From Lumnitzera littorea (lineage: Eukaryota > Streptophyta > Magnoliopsida > Myrtales > Combretaceae), in contig JAMXBB010000009.1 of NCBI GenBank assembly GCA_024138015.1, positions 14,849,599 through 14,913,598 of the forward strand: 64,000 bases of DNA, given 5' to 3'. Positions 13,201 to 24,519 of this stretch are shown here, in pieces. Both the position numbers and the translations under genes were made by a program. Position 1 is the first letter of the stretch, and every line of letters begins with the position of its first letter. The notes below the pieces were generated by a model. The model saw only the letters and a program-made list of their open reading frames with translations, made no database searches and was not told where the DNA came from.

Positions 13201-16200
13201 TTCGGTTTGGTCTGGTGATTGGAGGTGTACCAGGAGGAGGTGGAGGTGCTGGTCCTGAGCTCCATGAGTTACCATCTTTCCTGTCATGGGACTAAAGTAT
13301 AATAACTTTCCTAATTGAGAGAAAAAGTACAAATAAACTTAGCAGCGGTCAGATCCTCACTGCAGATTGATTCCTTTGAGAGTCTCAGGAATCCATCCAG
13401 TAAAACGGTTATTGCCAACATTCCTAAAAGAATAAATATGAGTCAAAGGCCTTGCATTTAACAATATGAGAGAATTTTTTTCAAACACAAAGACAAATTG
13501 CTACTGTTACTAACAGAGTATCAAGGGGAAGACCAGCAAGGACATTGATACTTCCTGTGAACTGATTGTTTTGCAAGTACCTGCACAGAGATAAACAAAG
13601 AAGTAATGAAAGGCAAACAAGACTATGGTATAGCTATAGTTGTTAAATGACATATAAGACTTACATAGTTGTCATGCTTGTGAGGTAGCTAAAGCTCGAA
13701 GGCAAGTTCCCGGAAAAAGAATTAAAAGAAAGATCCCTGATCAAGTAAAATATTTTTGTTATTATTCATGTCTTGAAGCTACAGTCATGATTTATGATCT
13801 ATAACCTAGAGTGTTTACTGGAGAACCATAAGTAATTCGAAGTACCCAAAAAAAAAACAGAGAGAGAGAGAGAAATAGAAATTTGAATTAACAATTTGTA
13901 TTGATCATCTAGAAAAGAGTTGATGCCAGACTTGCTTAAAAGTCTTTAATCAAATAAGAGAGGCAACAGGCAACCATAAAGATGTCCATTCAGATGAAAA
14001 GTGGCAAATGAACTTACAATGTAGAGAGGGAAGTGAGCTGTGTAAACATGTCAGTAAGGGTGCTAAACTGATTGTGTCCTAAATTCCTGCATTCACATAA
14101 TGAAACTCGTTTATATGAAACTTCTTTGTAAGTTGCAAGAAGGAAAATGAAAATACATCTGACTCACAGGTACTGGAGTGATTTCATCTGAGAAATTGAA
14201 TATGCAACATCACCACTAAACTGGTTGTTTGCAAGATTTCTGTGGATAGAAGTAGCAATTGATGCAAACAATCTTAAGATAAGAAAATGGAAACCAACAA
14301 AGCAGAAAGGAAATGTACAAGAAGCATACAATTGGGTAAGGTTTGGAGGAAGTTGATAGGGCATCTGGCCTGCAAGATTGTTGTTGCTAAGGTCTCTGCA
14401 AAACGATCAAGAGTACTCATTCAACATGGTAGTGGAACAATAAACTAGCAAGATGCAAAATTAAAGTAAAGATTTCGTAATTCTTATTTCTACATCATTT
14501 GGTGAGTTTGTATTCACTGCAAAAAAAGTAGCATGTTATGGTTACAATCCATGGGACCAACCCACTTTATAGTGCAGCAAGGTGATTAGCCAGGGCAAAT
14601 AAGAGTATCTACGAGATCATTAATGGAATATCTTACAGAATTTTTACTGCTGTCATTTTGTCAAGCTGATAACCGAGTCCATTAGCTGATCCAGAGAGCC
14701 CAAGACCTGGTAATTTACTGATAAAAGAAGATAACAGAATGTGCCTCAGTGTTTGGATCTAGAGATAACGGTTAAGTCTAAGACAACACAGAGTGAGAAA
14801 ATCACATTTCCGTGACACGGGATCCAGAGCAAGTTATGCCTTTCCAAGACTGTCCACATGGATCACCACCACTGGAACTCCATTGAGTTAATTGACTTGG
14901 ATTGCCTAAACTGGTATACATGCCCACCAATGCAGAGACTGGATTCAAGGTGAAACAGGGAAAATGGAGAGTGAATACATATCCAAGACAGGATACAAAA
15001 AGTTACCACACACATTGATGGAAGAGGACATCTGTTTTCCATTGCCTCATTATTCTAGGAAGGAAAACTTCTGACCAATGATGTATCACACATCAAACAA
15101 AGAAGCAAGCATTGCTGAAATGAAATGTGTAACAGGCCAGAATAGCACTTTTGAATCACAGTGGTAGAAAACTAAATATGGATAGAGCTTTTAGAAAAAC
15201 ATTGTACAGCTAAAATCACCTGCCTTGTAAAGATAGGGGGAGTTCAAATGTAAAACCACAGAATTCATATGACTATGATCCCTCAACAGCAGCAAGGATC
15301 GAATTGCTAACATTACTCAAGAAAAAGGATCGAATAGCTAAAAAACCATATAAACTTTTACTTCTAAAGATAAGACACATGCTACTTTCCCTTGCAAATC
15401 TGTTAGCCATGCAATACATCTCTTGTATTTACAGAGGAAAAACATTATTCACAAAACAGTTCTGTAATTATCGTGGAAGAAATCTAAAAGTGGTCACTTT
15501 CATGAGTTTAAGCCTGAATAAAAAGTTTAAGAGACATCACTCTTTTAAGATTGTGATATGAAAGTGAAGCAGGGTAGTGGCCTGAAATCAATTGTTAGGA
15601 CCTCTACAGATCAACAGTTGAAGGACAATACAGCAGCACAGCCATTAAGATCTACGTAATCAGCCTAAGTTTCCTTCAAGGAGAGGATTGGGGATGGGTA
15701 ACAAACAGAAATATATCAAATATCAATCTGGCATCTGACATTTCACTAAAATGAAGAAATATCAATACAGCAGACGATAATCGACTATCCTTGATCCAGT
15801 ATGCCCCACCATGAATCCAACATTTTTAGCAGGTACACAATAATTACTATTTAATAGTATAAACAATATACTGCTGTCTCGGATGACAAATATGCCAATC
15901 ATGAGGCAACTGAATCACTAGAGACAATTGCACAGTGCCAAAGAGGATGAATGAGTGGCTTTATGAGAAATGAATGAAAGAATTGGCACAGATACACTGC
16001 ACTTAGCCACCTTTCTGCCATGTATGTCATGATAAAGATAGATCAAATAGTCATGCAAAAAATTTTTCTGCCTTTGTCTCACAATGTTTCTTGATTCATT
16101 GCAACCCATGAATAATATGGATGGCATGATCATCAATAAGCACATTCCGTAAAACAAAATTGATTTATTTTGGAGGAGAGGCAACATAAGGGCTGCAAAT

Positions 16201-17511
16201 CCTTCAATGTGCAATTTTAGCAAGTGTTAGATGAATCAGGAATACCAAGCTACAAATTTTATACCATCATCTATTATATCCATCCATAGTTTCAGAAAAC
16301 ATATTCCTTCTTAGCAGTCTGAATCATTTCAGCTGACACTGGCAATTCCAATTCACATATCATAATAAAATCAAGCTTCATCTAGGTCAAATTTCTCTCC
16401 AGGCTGAAATAGCATAGAATTGATTGAAGAATTTCAACACCGATTTTTCTCTATACCCTGTCTCATTCATGTTTCCTTCAAATTACATGTACATTTTTAT
16501 GGGTAAGTTGAACAAGAAGTACTTGGGGCACCATACTCGAGTTTGTCTGTGGATCTTGTTTCTGGGCGATTGGTGTGGTGCGTTCAGAACATTTTATCCC
16601 AAGATTTTGGCAGAGATGGATTCTTGATCATTAGCTAAAATAAACCCAGCTGCTTGGTGAATCCCATTACGAATATATGCACACAAATTTAATAGTATAT
16701 GCACGTCATACAGATACCGAAAACACCTTAATAGATGGTTTAAAGAACAAATGACTTGCTTACCCAAAAAAAAATGAACAAATGACTTTCCTCTTCAATA
16801 GAATCAATCGAGAAACTGGATACTGGTAAAAATATATGCATCAATGTCATAATGCAACATAACATCATAAACATACCCAACAAGTTTTATATGATCAACT
16901 ACCAACAAGTATATTGAAGGCACGGAAGAGAAGTCAGACAATCAGTCAAAAACTGGTCTCCGTATCTACAAATCTCACTCCATGAATCGATTACAATCAA
17001 CTACTCATGCAAAAAACCAATCTAACCGATGCAAAACTCATTTTCTTCCAAAATCACAGTATCCAATAGTCAAAACTGGTCCCATTACCCACAAATCTTA
17101 CTCCAACAACCAATTACAATCAAACTACTTAACCGGAAGGCGATCTCACGAATCCAAAACTCATTTACTCCAACATTTACACCATATCACACAATCAGAA
17201 ACCACAATAAAAATGGAAAACCGAACTCCTATCTGCTCAAAGACTAAAACTTTACATAAACCCACATTTCTTAGTCCAAAAAGACGGCAACTTTAACTAC
17301 AATAAGCTCATGCAACAAACCAAAGAATGACAATTTTCTACCGAAAAACACCAAAAAAACGAAATAACAATCACTTTAAGAAAAGGGTCCTTGTAGTACA
17401 CTACTTACCATCAGCTGGATCTGTATCACCACTGATAGGTGTGAATGTGCAACACATAATGCACACTCCAAACACAACCACCACCACTTCCTTCAACCCC
17501 ATCTCCACCAT
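10237..17511 (-). CDS. STRUBBELIG-receptor family LRR receptor pseudokinase (SRF6/SRF7-like)
   Basis: Sixteen coding exons (5' to 3'): 17511-17409, 14938-14806, 14717-14637, 14395-14330, 14239-14168, 14086-14018, 13736-13665, 13580-13515, 13423-13361, 13280-12976, 12699-12413, 12224-11953, 11297-11165, 10861-10725, 10629-10473, 10380-10237. All junctions are GT-AG and the phases agree, giving 719 aa. Order: signal peptide (about 1-28), SRF-type N-terminal domain with GGDPCG and GITC, about six LRRs (80-242), a proline-rich stretch with PPPPPGTPP (near 254), a transmembrane helix (about 293-315, then KRRRR), a juxtamembrane region, and a kinase-like domain from about 415. GEGSFG (423-428) and Lys444 are kept. 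HRD is replaced by HKN (542-544) and DFG by DCG (562-564), so it is predicted to signal as a pseudokinase, as is known for STRUBBELIG and its relatives. Length and C-terminal text fit SRF6/SRF7 best. The start at 17511 is chosen because an in-frame ATG at 17592 would translate the GA repeat. Confidence 0.95.
14939..17408 (-). other. Large first intron of the SRF-like gene
   Basis: A 2470-bp intron splits the codon for the Val after the mature N-terminal DTDPAD motif. It is much longer than the other introns of this gene. Open frames inside it (15304-15561, 15918-16223, 16424-16627, 16982-17296) show no family similarity and are judged non-coding. No terminal repeats were detected. First introns of this size often hold regulatory sequence, but nothing specific is visible here. 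Confidence 0.85.
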
Positions 17512-17514
17512 TGG

Positions 17515-17516
<2 letters not shown>

Positions 17517-17545
<29 letters not shown>
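17517..17545 (+). repeat. (CT)n microsatellite in the 5' UTR of the SRF-like gene
   Basis: About 14 CT units, read as (GA)n on the gene's own strand, 6 bases upstream of the chosen ATG. GA/CT runs in 5' UTRs are common in plants and can bind GAGA-binding BBR/BPC proteins. A role here is inference. Confidence 0.95.
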
Positions 17546-17548
<3 letters not shown>

Positions 17549-20500
17549 CAAAATCTCACAGACCCAAATGACAAAAAGGCTCGAGTTTCCACCTTTTTGT
17601 TAATTTATTTTATTTTTTTAGATTTTAGAATGCAGATTTTATACTTATTCAGCCACACCAAAAAGAAAGCTGGCAGGCACGAATTGCCAGAAGTATCCAA
17701 AGCCACAGAAAAATATATAAAGATTACCAGTTTTTGAAGGGAATATGTTTATTTTAAAAAATTTACTATTTTAGTTGGAGAGTCTTAATCTATCATCAGT
17801 ACGTGTCATTAACAAGTGGAAAGTGAAAAAAAGAGTAGAAAATGTTAATGGATCTTTCCAGCTTTATATTTTATAAATATAAAAGAATAAATTTTACTAT
17901 TTATTATAAACTTCCAATTTTATTAGGTGAATTTAAGAAGTGTGATTGATGTTTAACGTTGTAAAATGGAAAATATTAACTGGTTGCCAAATTAAATAAA
18001 TATATTTTCAAATATTTATTTGTCATTTTAAAGTTTTTGTCAATAGTCATTCGGATTTTATACGTAATGAATCTATAAAACAGTACAAAGTGAAAGGATA
18101 TCGAGAGTTATCCGACATATTCACTCTGATACTTAAATTAACAGTGAGTTTTAGAAAGTATAGAATGTTTGAAAGTACTAGGCATGTTTAATGTGCAAAG
18201 TATAGAAATATTTATTATTAGATAACAACTTAGTATTTATAGTGAAGTGAAACAAGCAATTAGAAATCAGTTGACGATAAAAATTTTCTCTCATAAGAGT
18301 AAGAGAGTAAAGTCGTTGTGCCCAATGTCTCTTATTTATTCAAGATGTAGCTATTTCATTGTTATTTTGTGCATTATAACCGTTGCAAGATTTATTAGGA
18401 TTAATCTATTCAAGCTTAAACTTTAGGCCGATAAGATAAATCTTAAGTCACAAGACGTGTCGAATCCAATTGGATCTAAGAAACTTATGTCGAAAGTGCC
18501 CTATTAATATTATTCTTTCTATATAAAATCAATTTTCAAAAAGTAAATCCAGGGATTCCTTAAATGATTCCTAATAAAAAGCAAATGTTTTTAAGTGTTT
18601 TAGATTATCTTATTAAAAATACCGTGTGTGAATTGTTTCTCATACTCAAATAATTAGTAAATGAAAGAAGTTAAATTTAATGTATATTAAAAGCAGAAAT
18701 CATTATAGAGAGTTGGAATTTTTTTTCTGATTTTCCATATCTAATTATTGGATTTAATATTCTTACTTAAAGCGAAAAATGTAGTGTATATAAAAATGAA
18801 AACGATTAAAATAAGAAAGAAATATCAATTACTTAAAACCAGTTGTAACTACTCATAAGATAAAAGATATAATTTCAACTTGACCAAAGTTTTAAATTTA
18901 TAATGACTTATCAATAAAAACTATATTTATAAAGTGAATATTAATTACTGTTTGATCCTCTATATTATCATAAATAAAATATATAATTAGTTAAGACAGT
19001 TTTAAGTTAGTTATATCATCATTAATCTCCAATCAAAATAAATTAAGATTGGAATTTCCTTTTCTTAATGGTTGGTAAAAAATATATATAATTAATACTA
19101 AAAATATAAAAGATTTTAAATTATTATCTTTAATATATGTTTAAGGAAAATTTTATAGGCCTGTTTCCTATTTCAATAAGATTAATTAAACCTTTCTCTC
19201 ATTATTAATTTAGATTTGTTTAAATTTAAACAGTTAAATTTATAATTAATATATTGATTTAGATTTAAAGTTTCTTAAATTAAATATGGATTTCACGGCT
19301 GAACGAAAGAAACAGTAAAGAAATCCGCGTGTTTCGGACACCTGTCAATCGTAAAAGTAATGAAATAGGGGTAGGAGGCAGCAGTAGCTGTAGCTTTCAC
19401 TGGGATGACACGCGTTTGAATATTTTAAACAGTTTGATTGATTAGACGACACTTTTCCATTGTATTCTTAATTAGTTAATTATTGGTATCGCACAGTTTA
19501 GTAGAATTTTTACCGACAAATTTTCAGTGGTGGTTTTTCTAAGAGCACTACTTTATACGAGAAAAATTTGTCAGTAAGCTGACTGACGGTGCAAAGAATT
19601 TTTCGTTACAAGAATTTTTTGGCCTACTATCCTTTTCTTAAGTTCGTTAATAACAGATGAAATATTTTTCAGTATATTTCCAATTGAAAAATATTAATGG
19701 ATGCCACTCCAAATACTTGTCAATAAGAAGTTAAATTAAAAAAAAAAATTTTTTTTTTATAATACGTATATAAAATCTACTCTTAAACTAAAAAAAAAAA
19801 AAAAAAAGATTGAATTGCGTTAAAAATGGAAACTGCCATACGAGTTAGAATAATTCTTAATTTTAACATCATGGAGTTTTATTTATTCTCCTTACCTAAA
19901 GTCGATAGCATATATAGGAAAAAAAAAAAAAACAAAAGCTAGTAAAGTAAAGAAAATCTTCTAGTTTTCTGAAATTAACTTTTATTTATACATGAGATAA
20001 GAGGGGTTCTTTAATTTTAAAGAACAATTGGAGGAATTTATTAGTGGAAAGTTTGTTTTGAAAGGTGCAATAGCAAAACCATTCTCCTTCGTTTTAGTAT
20101 CATATATACTCTTTTTTTTTTCTTTTTTTTTTTGCAGATTTTATACTCAATTTTGAAAAACATAAAAAATTCTGTTGTCGTGATTTTAACGTAAATGCAA
20201 ACGCGCATACCTCTATTGAAGGTGTCTTTTATAGGTTTTGAGGATAAAAAAGTTCAGTTATAATAATTACAATAAAAGATAAATAAGATAGTTTTAGGGA
20301 TAGACTTGTAAGCGTTAAATTTTATATGATTTATCTGCAGCTCTATTTGAGCATCTTATTATATAAGATTATACTAATTCTAAAAGGAAACGATTCTTAT
20401 TAAATTTAACTTCATCTTTTTAATTCAATCTAATTTAATATAATTTAGTCATAAGGTTAGCTTAATCTAACTCTCAATCCAACTCCAAGTAAATTGCGAT

Positions 20501-21387
20501 TGAATCCAATTATATTATGTTACTATTTGATCCTTTCCTAAGTTTGGATAATCATTTAAGTTGGGTTGGACAACAATGGAAGCAACCATAGAGTGTAGCT
20601 AACAAAACATTTCACTTCAATTAAAAAAGAATCTCAAATTTCTAATTGGTTTGAAGTTATATTGTTACTGTTCGGAACATTTATATAAATAAAGCATGAA
20701 ATACGTATATGGAATGGGATTAAAAAACGAAACAAAATATTTGCTTTTCTTTTCTTTTCTTTTTTTTTTCCAACTTGTGGCAAAGCATGTCATGTCCTAT
20801 TTTTATAAAGGTTGTTCTAACACATGCAATTGTCATATCAATGTTTGCCCATCTGAGGACATCGTTACAGTGCACCGATAAAATTAGATACTCTAACCCT
20901 ACTAATCAAAGTTTAGTTACATATTATAGACAAACCCGAGTGAAAATAGAATGGTTATTAAATGGTGAAAGAAATTGAAGTAGACACAAAAAGAAATAGA
21001 TTTTCTTTATTTTTTTTTTCTCTTTAAGTATTATAGCATATGATTAATAGTTGAAATCGAAAGAAAGAAAATGATGTGATAAGCTAGCTTAAGAATTTAA
21101 AAAAAATAATGATTTCAAAATGAGTAGCATCCACCTTCATCATGTAAAATTTGATTTTTAGATTAATTACATCGTGAAATATTAAATGTTCTAATTTATT
21201 TTCTAACATCTTATAAACGTATTAATCCACATCTAAGATTTTTGAATTTAGTATTTTTTGTCTACTGCTATGTATCATTGAAATGCTTGGCTATATAGTT
21301 AGAATAACTACTATCACTCCCTAAGGCTACAATATATTACATATGAAAATATTGTGCATAAGATGTACTCATGCAAAAAGTGAAAAA
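17546..21387. other. Gene-poor A+T-rich region upstream of the SRF-like gene
   Basis: The first few hundred bases should include the SRF-like promoter; I could not assign a TATA box with confidence. The rest has no supported gene. A stretch near 19500-19640 contains 'accgacaaatttt' and a partly complementary 'aaaatttgtcagt', suggesting a decayed palindromic transposon, but ends and target duplications are not clear. Homopolymer runs occur near 19738-19760, 19790-19806, 19920-19932 and 20110-20134. Confidence 0.45.
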
Positions 21388-21553
21388 ACTCCGTTCATTA
21401 AGGTGCTTTTAGTGTAACAATTTGGATTCATAGAAACTCTAAGGTTAAGCATGTTTCATGGAGAGCAGTGAGCAGCCTCTTGGGAAATAACTACAATAAG
21501 GACAAAACTGTGATGCGTATCACATCAAAGCAAACAATTTGATGTGAAAAGTT
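21388..21553 (+). repeat. 5S-rRNA-like terminal repeat, copy 1 (Cassandra-type TRIM)
   Basis: The segment from about 21430 follows the second half of plant 5S rRNA in order: an 'aactc..aggttaagcatgttt' box-A-like part, then 'gagagcagtga', then 'cctcttgggaa' matching the box-C region. After it comes 'caaaactgtg...aaagcaaacaat', which parallels the sequence that follows the 5S domain in Cassandra LTRs. The block repeats in the same orientation at 22058-22224, about 0.67 kb downstream. Cassandra elements are known to carry 5S sequence in their LTRs. This copy is decayed and is not a working 5S gene. Confidence 0.6.
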
Positions 21554-21609
21554 TCGACTAAATAGTTACATGTGATATTAGAAGTATGCAAATAAGTTTT
21601 AGCTCGTGA

Positions 21610-21870
21610 ATTACTCCGTTTAACCCATTTAAAAAACATGTTAAGATAGAGTTACTTACTTAAGCTAGCTAAATAAATCTAACCCATTTAACTCATGAGC
21701 CAAAATGGGTTAATCTGAATTAGTCCATTTAACCTACTTACTTTTTTAGCCCTTAGAGCTAATTCTTTTTAAATCATTTAAAAGAGGGTCAAATAAATTT
21801 GGCTCATTTAACTCATGAGCCAAAATGGGTCAGGCCGAGTTAACCAGTTTAAACCACTTGCAAACCTTTA
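21610..21870 (+). repeat. Imperfect tandem repeat within the Cassandra-like interior
   Basis: The phrase 'aactcatgagccaaaatggg' occurs at about 21690 and again at about 21809, each flanked by related 'cccattta / aaccyact' segments. A duplication of roughly 120 bp, or an inserted element with internal repeats, lies between the two 5S-like repeats. No coding sequence. Confidence 0.7.
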
Positions 21871-22057
21871 AGTTATATCAAAGTAGTTTACCAATTGAAA
21901 TGGGGGAGGTAATGCCATGCATGGCAAACTACTATAGTGTAGGGATACCTCTTGATCCTATATAAAAGCACCCTTAGAGTCCTCTTTACATGGTATGGTC
22001 ATGGACATATGTAACGAAACTAATAAAGACATTGATAATGTAGGTAAGGGAGATTGT

Positions 22058-22224
22058 AACCTCCATCGAAGTGTTTTAGTATAGCAACTTAGATTCATAA
22101 GGACTTCGAGGTTAAGTATGTTTAGGGGGAACAATGGATGGCTTTTTAAGAAGCAACTGTACTAACGAAAAAATTGTAAGGAATATCACATTAAAGTAGA
22201 CAATACTTTAATATGATGGGTTCT
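22058..22224 (+). repeat. 5S-rRNA-like terminal repeat, copy 2 (Cassandra-type TRIM)
   Basis: Direct repeat of 21388-21553. It contains 'gacttcgaggttaagtatgttt' and 'tggatggc', which correspond to the 5S rRNA internal control region, followed by 'aaaaattgtaaggaatatcacattaaagtagacaatac', parallel to copy 1. The two copies differ at many positions, so the insertion is old. Exact LTR ends and a target duplication could not be fixed. Confidence 0.55.
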
Positions 22225-23920
22225 ATTCATATCATTACAATGAAGCCAGTGAGAATTCAAAATAATAAAAAGGAGAAAATGAAAAGAAATAAGAAAATCT
22301 TAGTTGCCGCATCAATAAGTAATAAGATTTGTATAAAAGGGACAAAATGGTCATTGCCTTTAAGTACAAAAAGCCTTATTTTTGCCCTAGGTCTCATTCT
22401 ACACTATTGTTTCTATAGAACTCTCTAGAGAACTTGCAAAAACGAAACCTAGGTAAGAGCCTACAAATCGGAATTTCCATTTTCTTGATTATTAGACTAA
22501 AATTGACCTTAAATGTTAAAGGATTTTGGTATTGCAAAAAAAAAAAGATTGATATTGGGGAAGAGAAGGCAAAAGTTAGAAAACGAAGGGAAAACCCTAA
22601 TCATAAGAGATTCATTAGATCTTCAATAAAAAGGAGAGTTTTGTATCGGTTATTGATTATTGAAAATGTGATTTTAGGAATTTCAAATAAATCTTGTTTG
22701 TAGTGTGTTCTACAATTATCGCTAGGCTTAGCCATCAAAGTACATTATAATCTTTGTTATTATTATTGTTATTGTGTTTGCTTTGTTTTTGTGTTTTAGG
22801 AATACATCCGAGTGTCCTAATGTTATAGATGGGTAAAGAGAATCAAAACTATGAAGGGTTTGGAGTATTAAATAACTTAGGATTGAATTGGAATCAATTA
22901 TAGAGATTGGAGTTGAAAAAGAGAAGAGGGTTGTTAAATAAGAGGAACATTGGCAGGGACCATGATCGTAGTCTTACCCATAGACCCCTCAACGTAAATT
23001 CTAATTGAAGTATGAAGAGGAAAAAAATAAGATTGAAAGGAACACAGCCTATAACTATAGCCATGGACCTGGTCGTAGACTTGCAATAATAATTAAGAAC
23101 ATGTACATGAATTTAGTTTAGTTTAAAATAGGATCATGATCGAAGATCACGTTTGTGTTCATCTATCGTGGTCTTGTATTCTATCTCTTTCCTTTTATAT
23201 CTTGTTTTTAAACCTTCTACACCTTATTTCAACCTATTCTAAATGCATGAAAGAATTTAAATCCAACCTAAAACCTTAAATCAAGTTATTCTTGTATGTG
23301 TACTTTAAGTGGTAAGATTGAAAAGATTTCTAAGCTAGATGCTTTCAGTTATTTGTAAGATTTAAATACGTAAAACCTTTGTTTGTTGTTTATGCTTGTG
23401 TGGTGTAGCTATTATTGAACTGAACTAATTAATATTGGTTATGTTATGACTATTGCTTGTGTTTGGCTGGGCTTAGAGAGTCGTAATACCAATATCCCTA
23501 AGGTAACACCTTGGTGATCTTTGGGAGACATTGTTCCAAGTAGAGTTCCCCTTTGATAGGATATAAAGCAAAGTAGGTTAGTGTCCAAGCGTCATAGTAC
23601 CAATATCCTACAACTAAATAAGATAGACAGCGTTTGGGGGTTACAAAGCTAGTGTCCTAATACCTATTTAAATAGGGGCCACAATACTAGTATCCCAAAT
23701 TTGAGAATCATGTGTAGAGTCTAAGATGCTCCAAGTTTAAGGTTAATCATAAGTGATTTTGAGCTGTGTTGATTGTTGACTAATTTATTATAATAACTTC
23801 TTGTTTGGTATTTTCATTTGCATTATTGCATATGTTATATTGATCCTCGTATATCTTGTGCTCATGTTTGTTAGTTTTCGTACAAAGCATTAGCTCATTC
23901 TTCTTCTTTTTTTCAATTGC
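22225..23920. other. Possible old LTR-like sequence, no gene
   Basis: Open frames at 22213-22428 and 22434-22703 have no recognisable product. The block with repeated 'ccaatatcc', 'agtgtccta' and 'actagtatccc' phrases (23480-23700), together with the tandem duplication that follows and an end near 24516 ('cacattaca'), has the texture of a Ty3/gypsy LTR, but I found no partner LTR, primer site or target duplication. Confidence 0.3.
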
Positions 23921-24348
23921 AAAGACTTTAGATGAACATGTAGATTATGATGAGAATAGGGAAGTGTATAATTATTAAGAGGATGAAGATACTAAAGGGT
24001 ATAATCACTTCTACAATGATGAGATGTGATCAACTAGTGAGAGAAATTCAATAAGCTTGTTATGCCAGAGACTTGTTGGTTTATTTAGAACATAAGAGTT
24101 TAAATATGTCCATTTTACTTTCAGTATTTTGAAGAGATCTTAGACGTACGTGTAGATTATGATGAGATGGGGGAAGTATATTATTATTATCAGGATGAAG
24201 ACATTAGAGAGTGTTATTATTACTACAATGATGAGATGAGATCAGCTAATCAGAGAAATTCAATAGGCTTGTTATGCAAGATACTTGTCAATTTATTTAG
24301 AACATAAGAGTTTAAATATGTTTATTTTAGTTTCAGTATTTTGAAGAT
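23921..24348 (+). repeat. Two-copy tandem duplication of about 212 bp
   Basis: Copy A (about 23921-24133) and copy B (about 24134-24348) both contain 'gtagattatgatgaga', 'acaatgatgagatg', 'gagaaattcaata', 'ttatttagaacataagag' and 'tttcagtattttgaaga' at matching offsets. Both copies have stop codons in all frames that I followed, so this is non-coding. Confidence 0.85.
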
Positions 24349-24519
24349 ATTTAATTATAACTTTTAGTTATTTTGAAACTTAATTGTACGGGAGTTATGG
24401 AGTTGACATGTTATTTTGGAGATTTTAGTTACTTGTTTAATTTTGCATGTCGATAAATTACTAGGGATACATAACGGTCTATGGCAGTTTGAGCCTTAGG
24501 CATTGAAGTCACATTACAA

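Noticed and set aside
13014..13295. 93-codon plus-strand open frame
   Set aside because: Antisense shadow of exon 10 of the SRF-like gene.
15304..17296. Several 60-100-codon open frames as nested genes
   Set aside because: All lie within the first intron of the SRF-like gene, show low complexity or no family resemblance, and no splice-linked coding exons were found.
17401..17592. Protein start at 17592 for the SRF-like gene
   Set aside because: It would translate the (GA)n microsatellite before a normal signal peptide; the ATG at 17511 gives the usual SRF N-terminus.
19500..19640. A MITE with palindromic 'accgacaaatttt' arms
   Set aside because: Partly complementary segments were seen, but no matching ends or target duplication could be defined.
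21430..21500. A functional 5S rRNA gene
   Set aside because: Only the second half is recognisable, with many changes and a gap in the internal control region. It fits a Cassandra-type LTR relic better.
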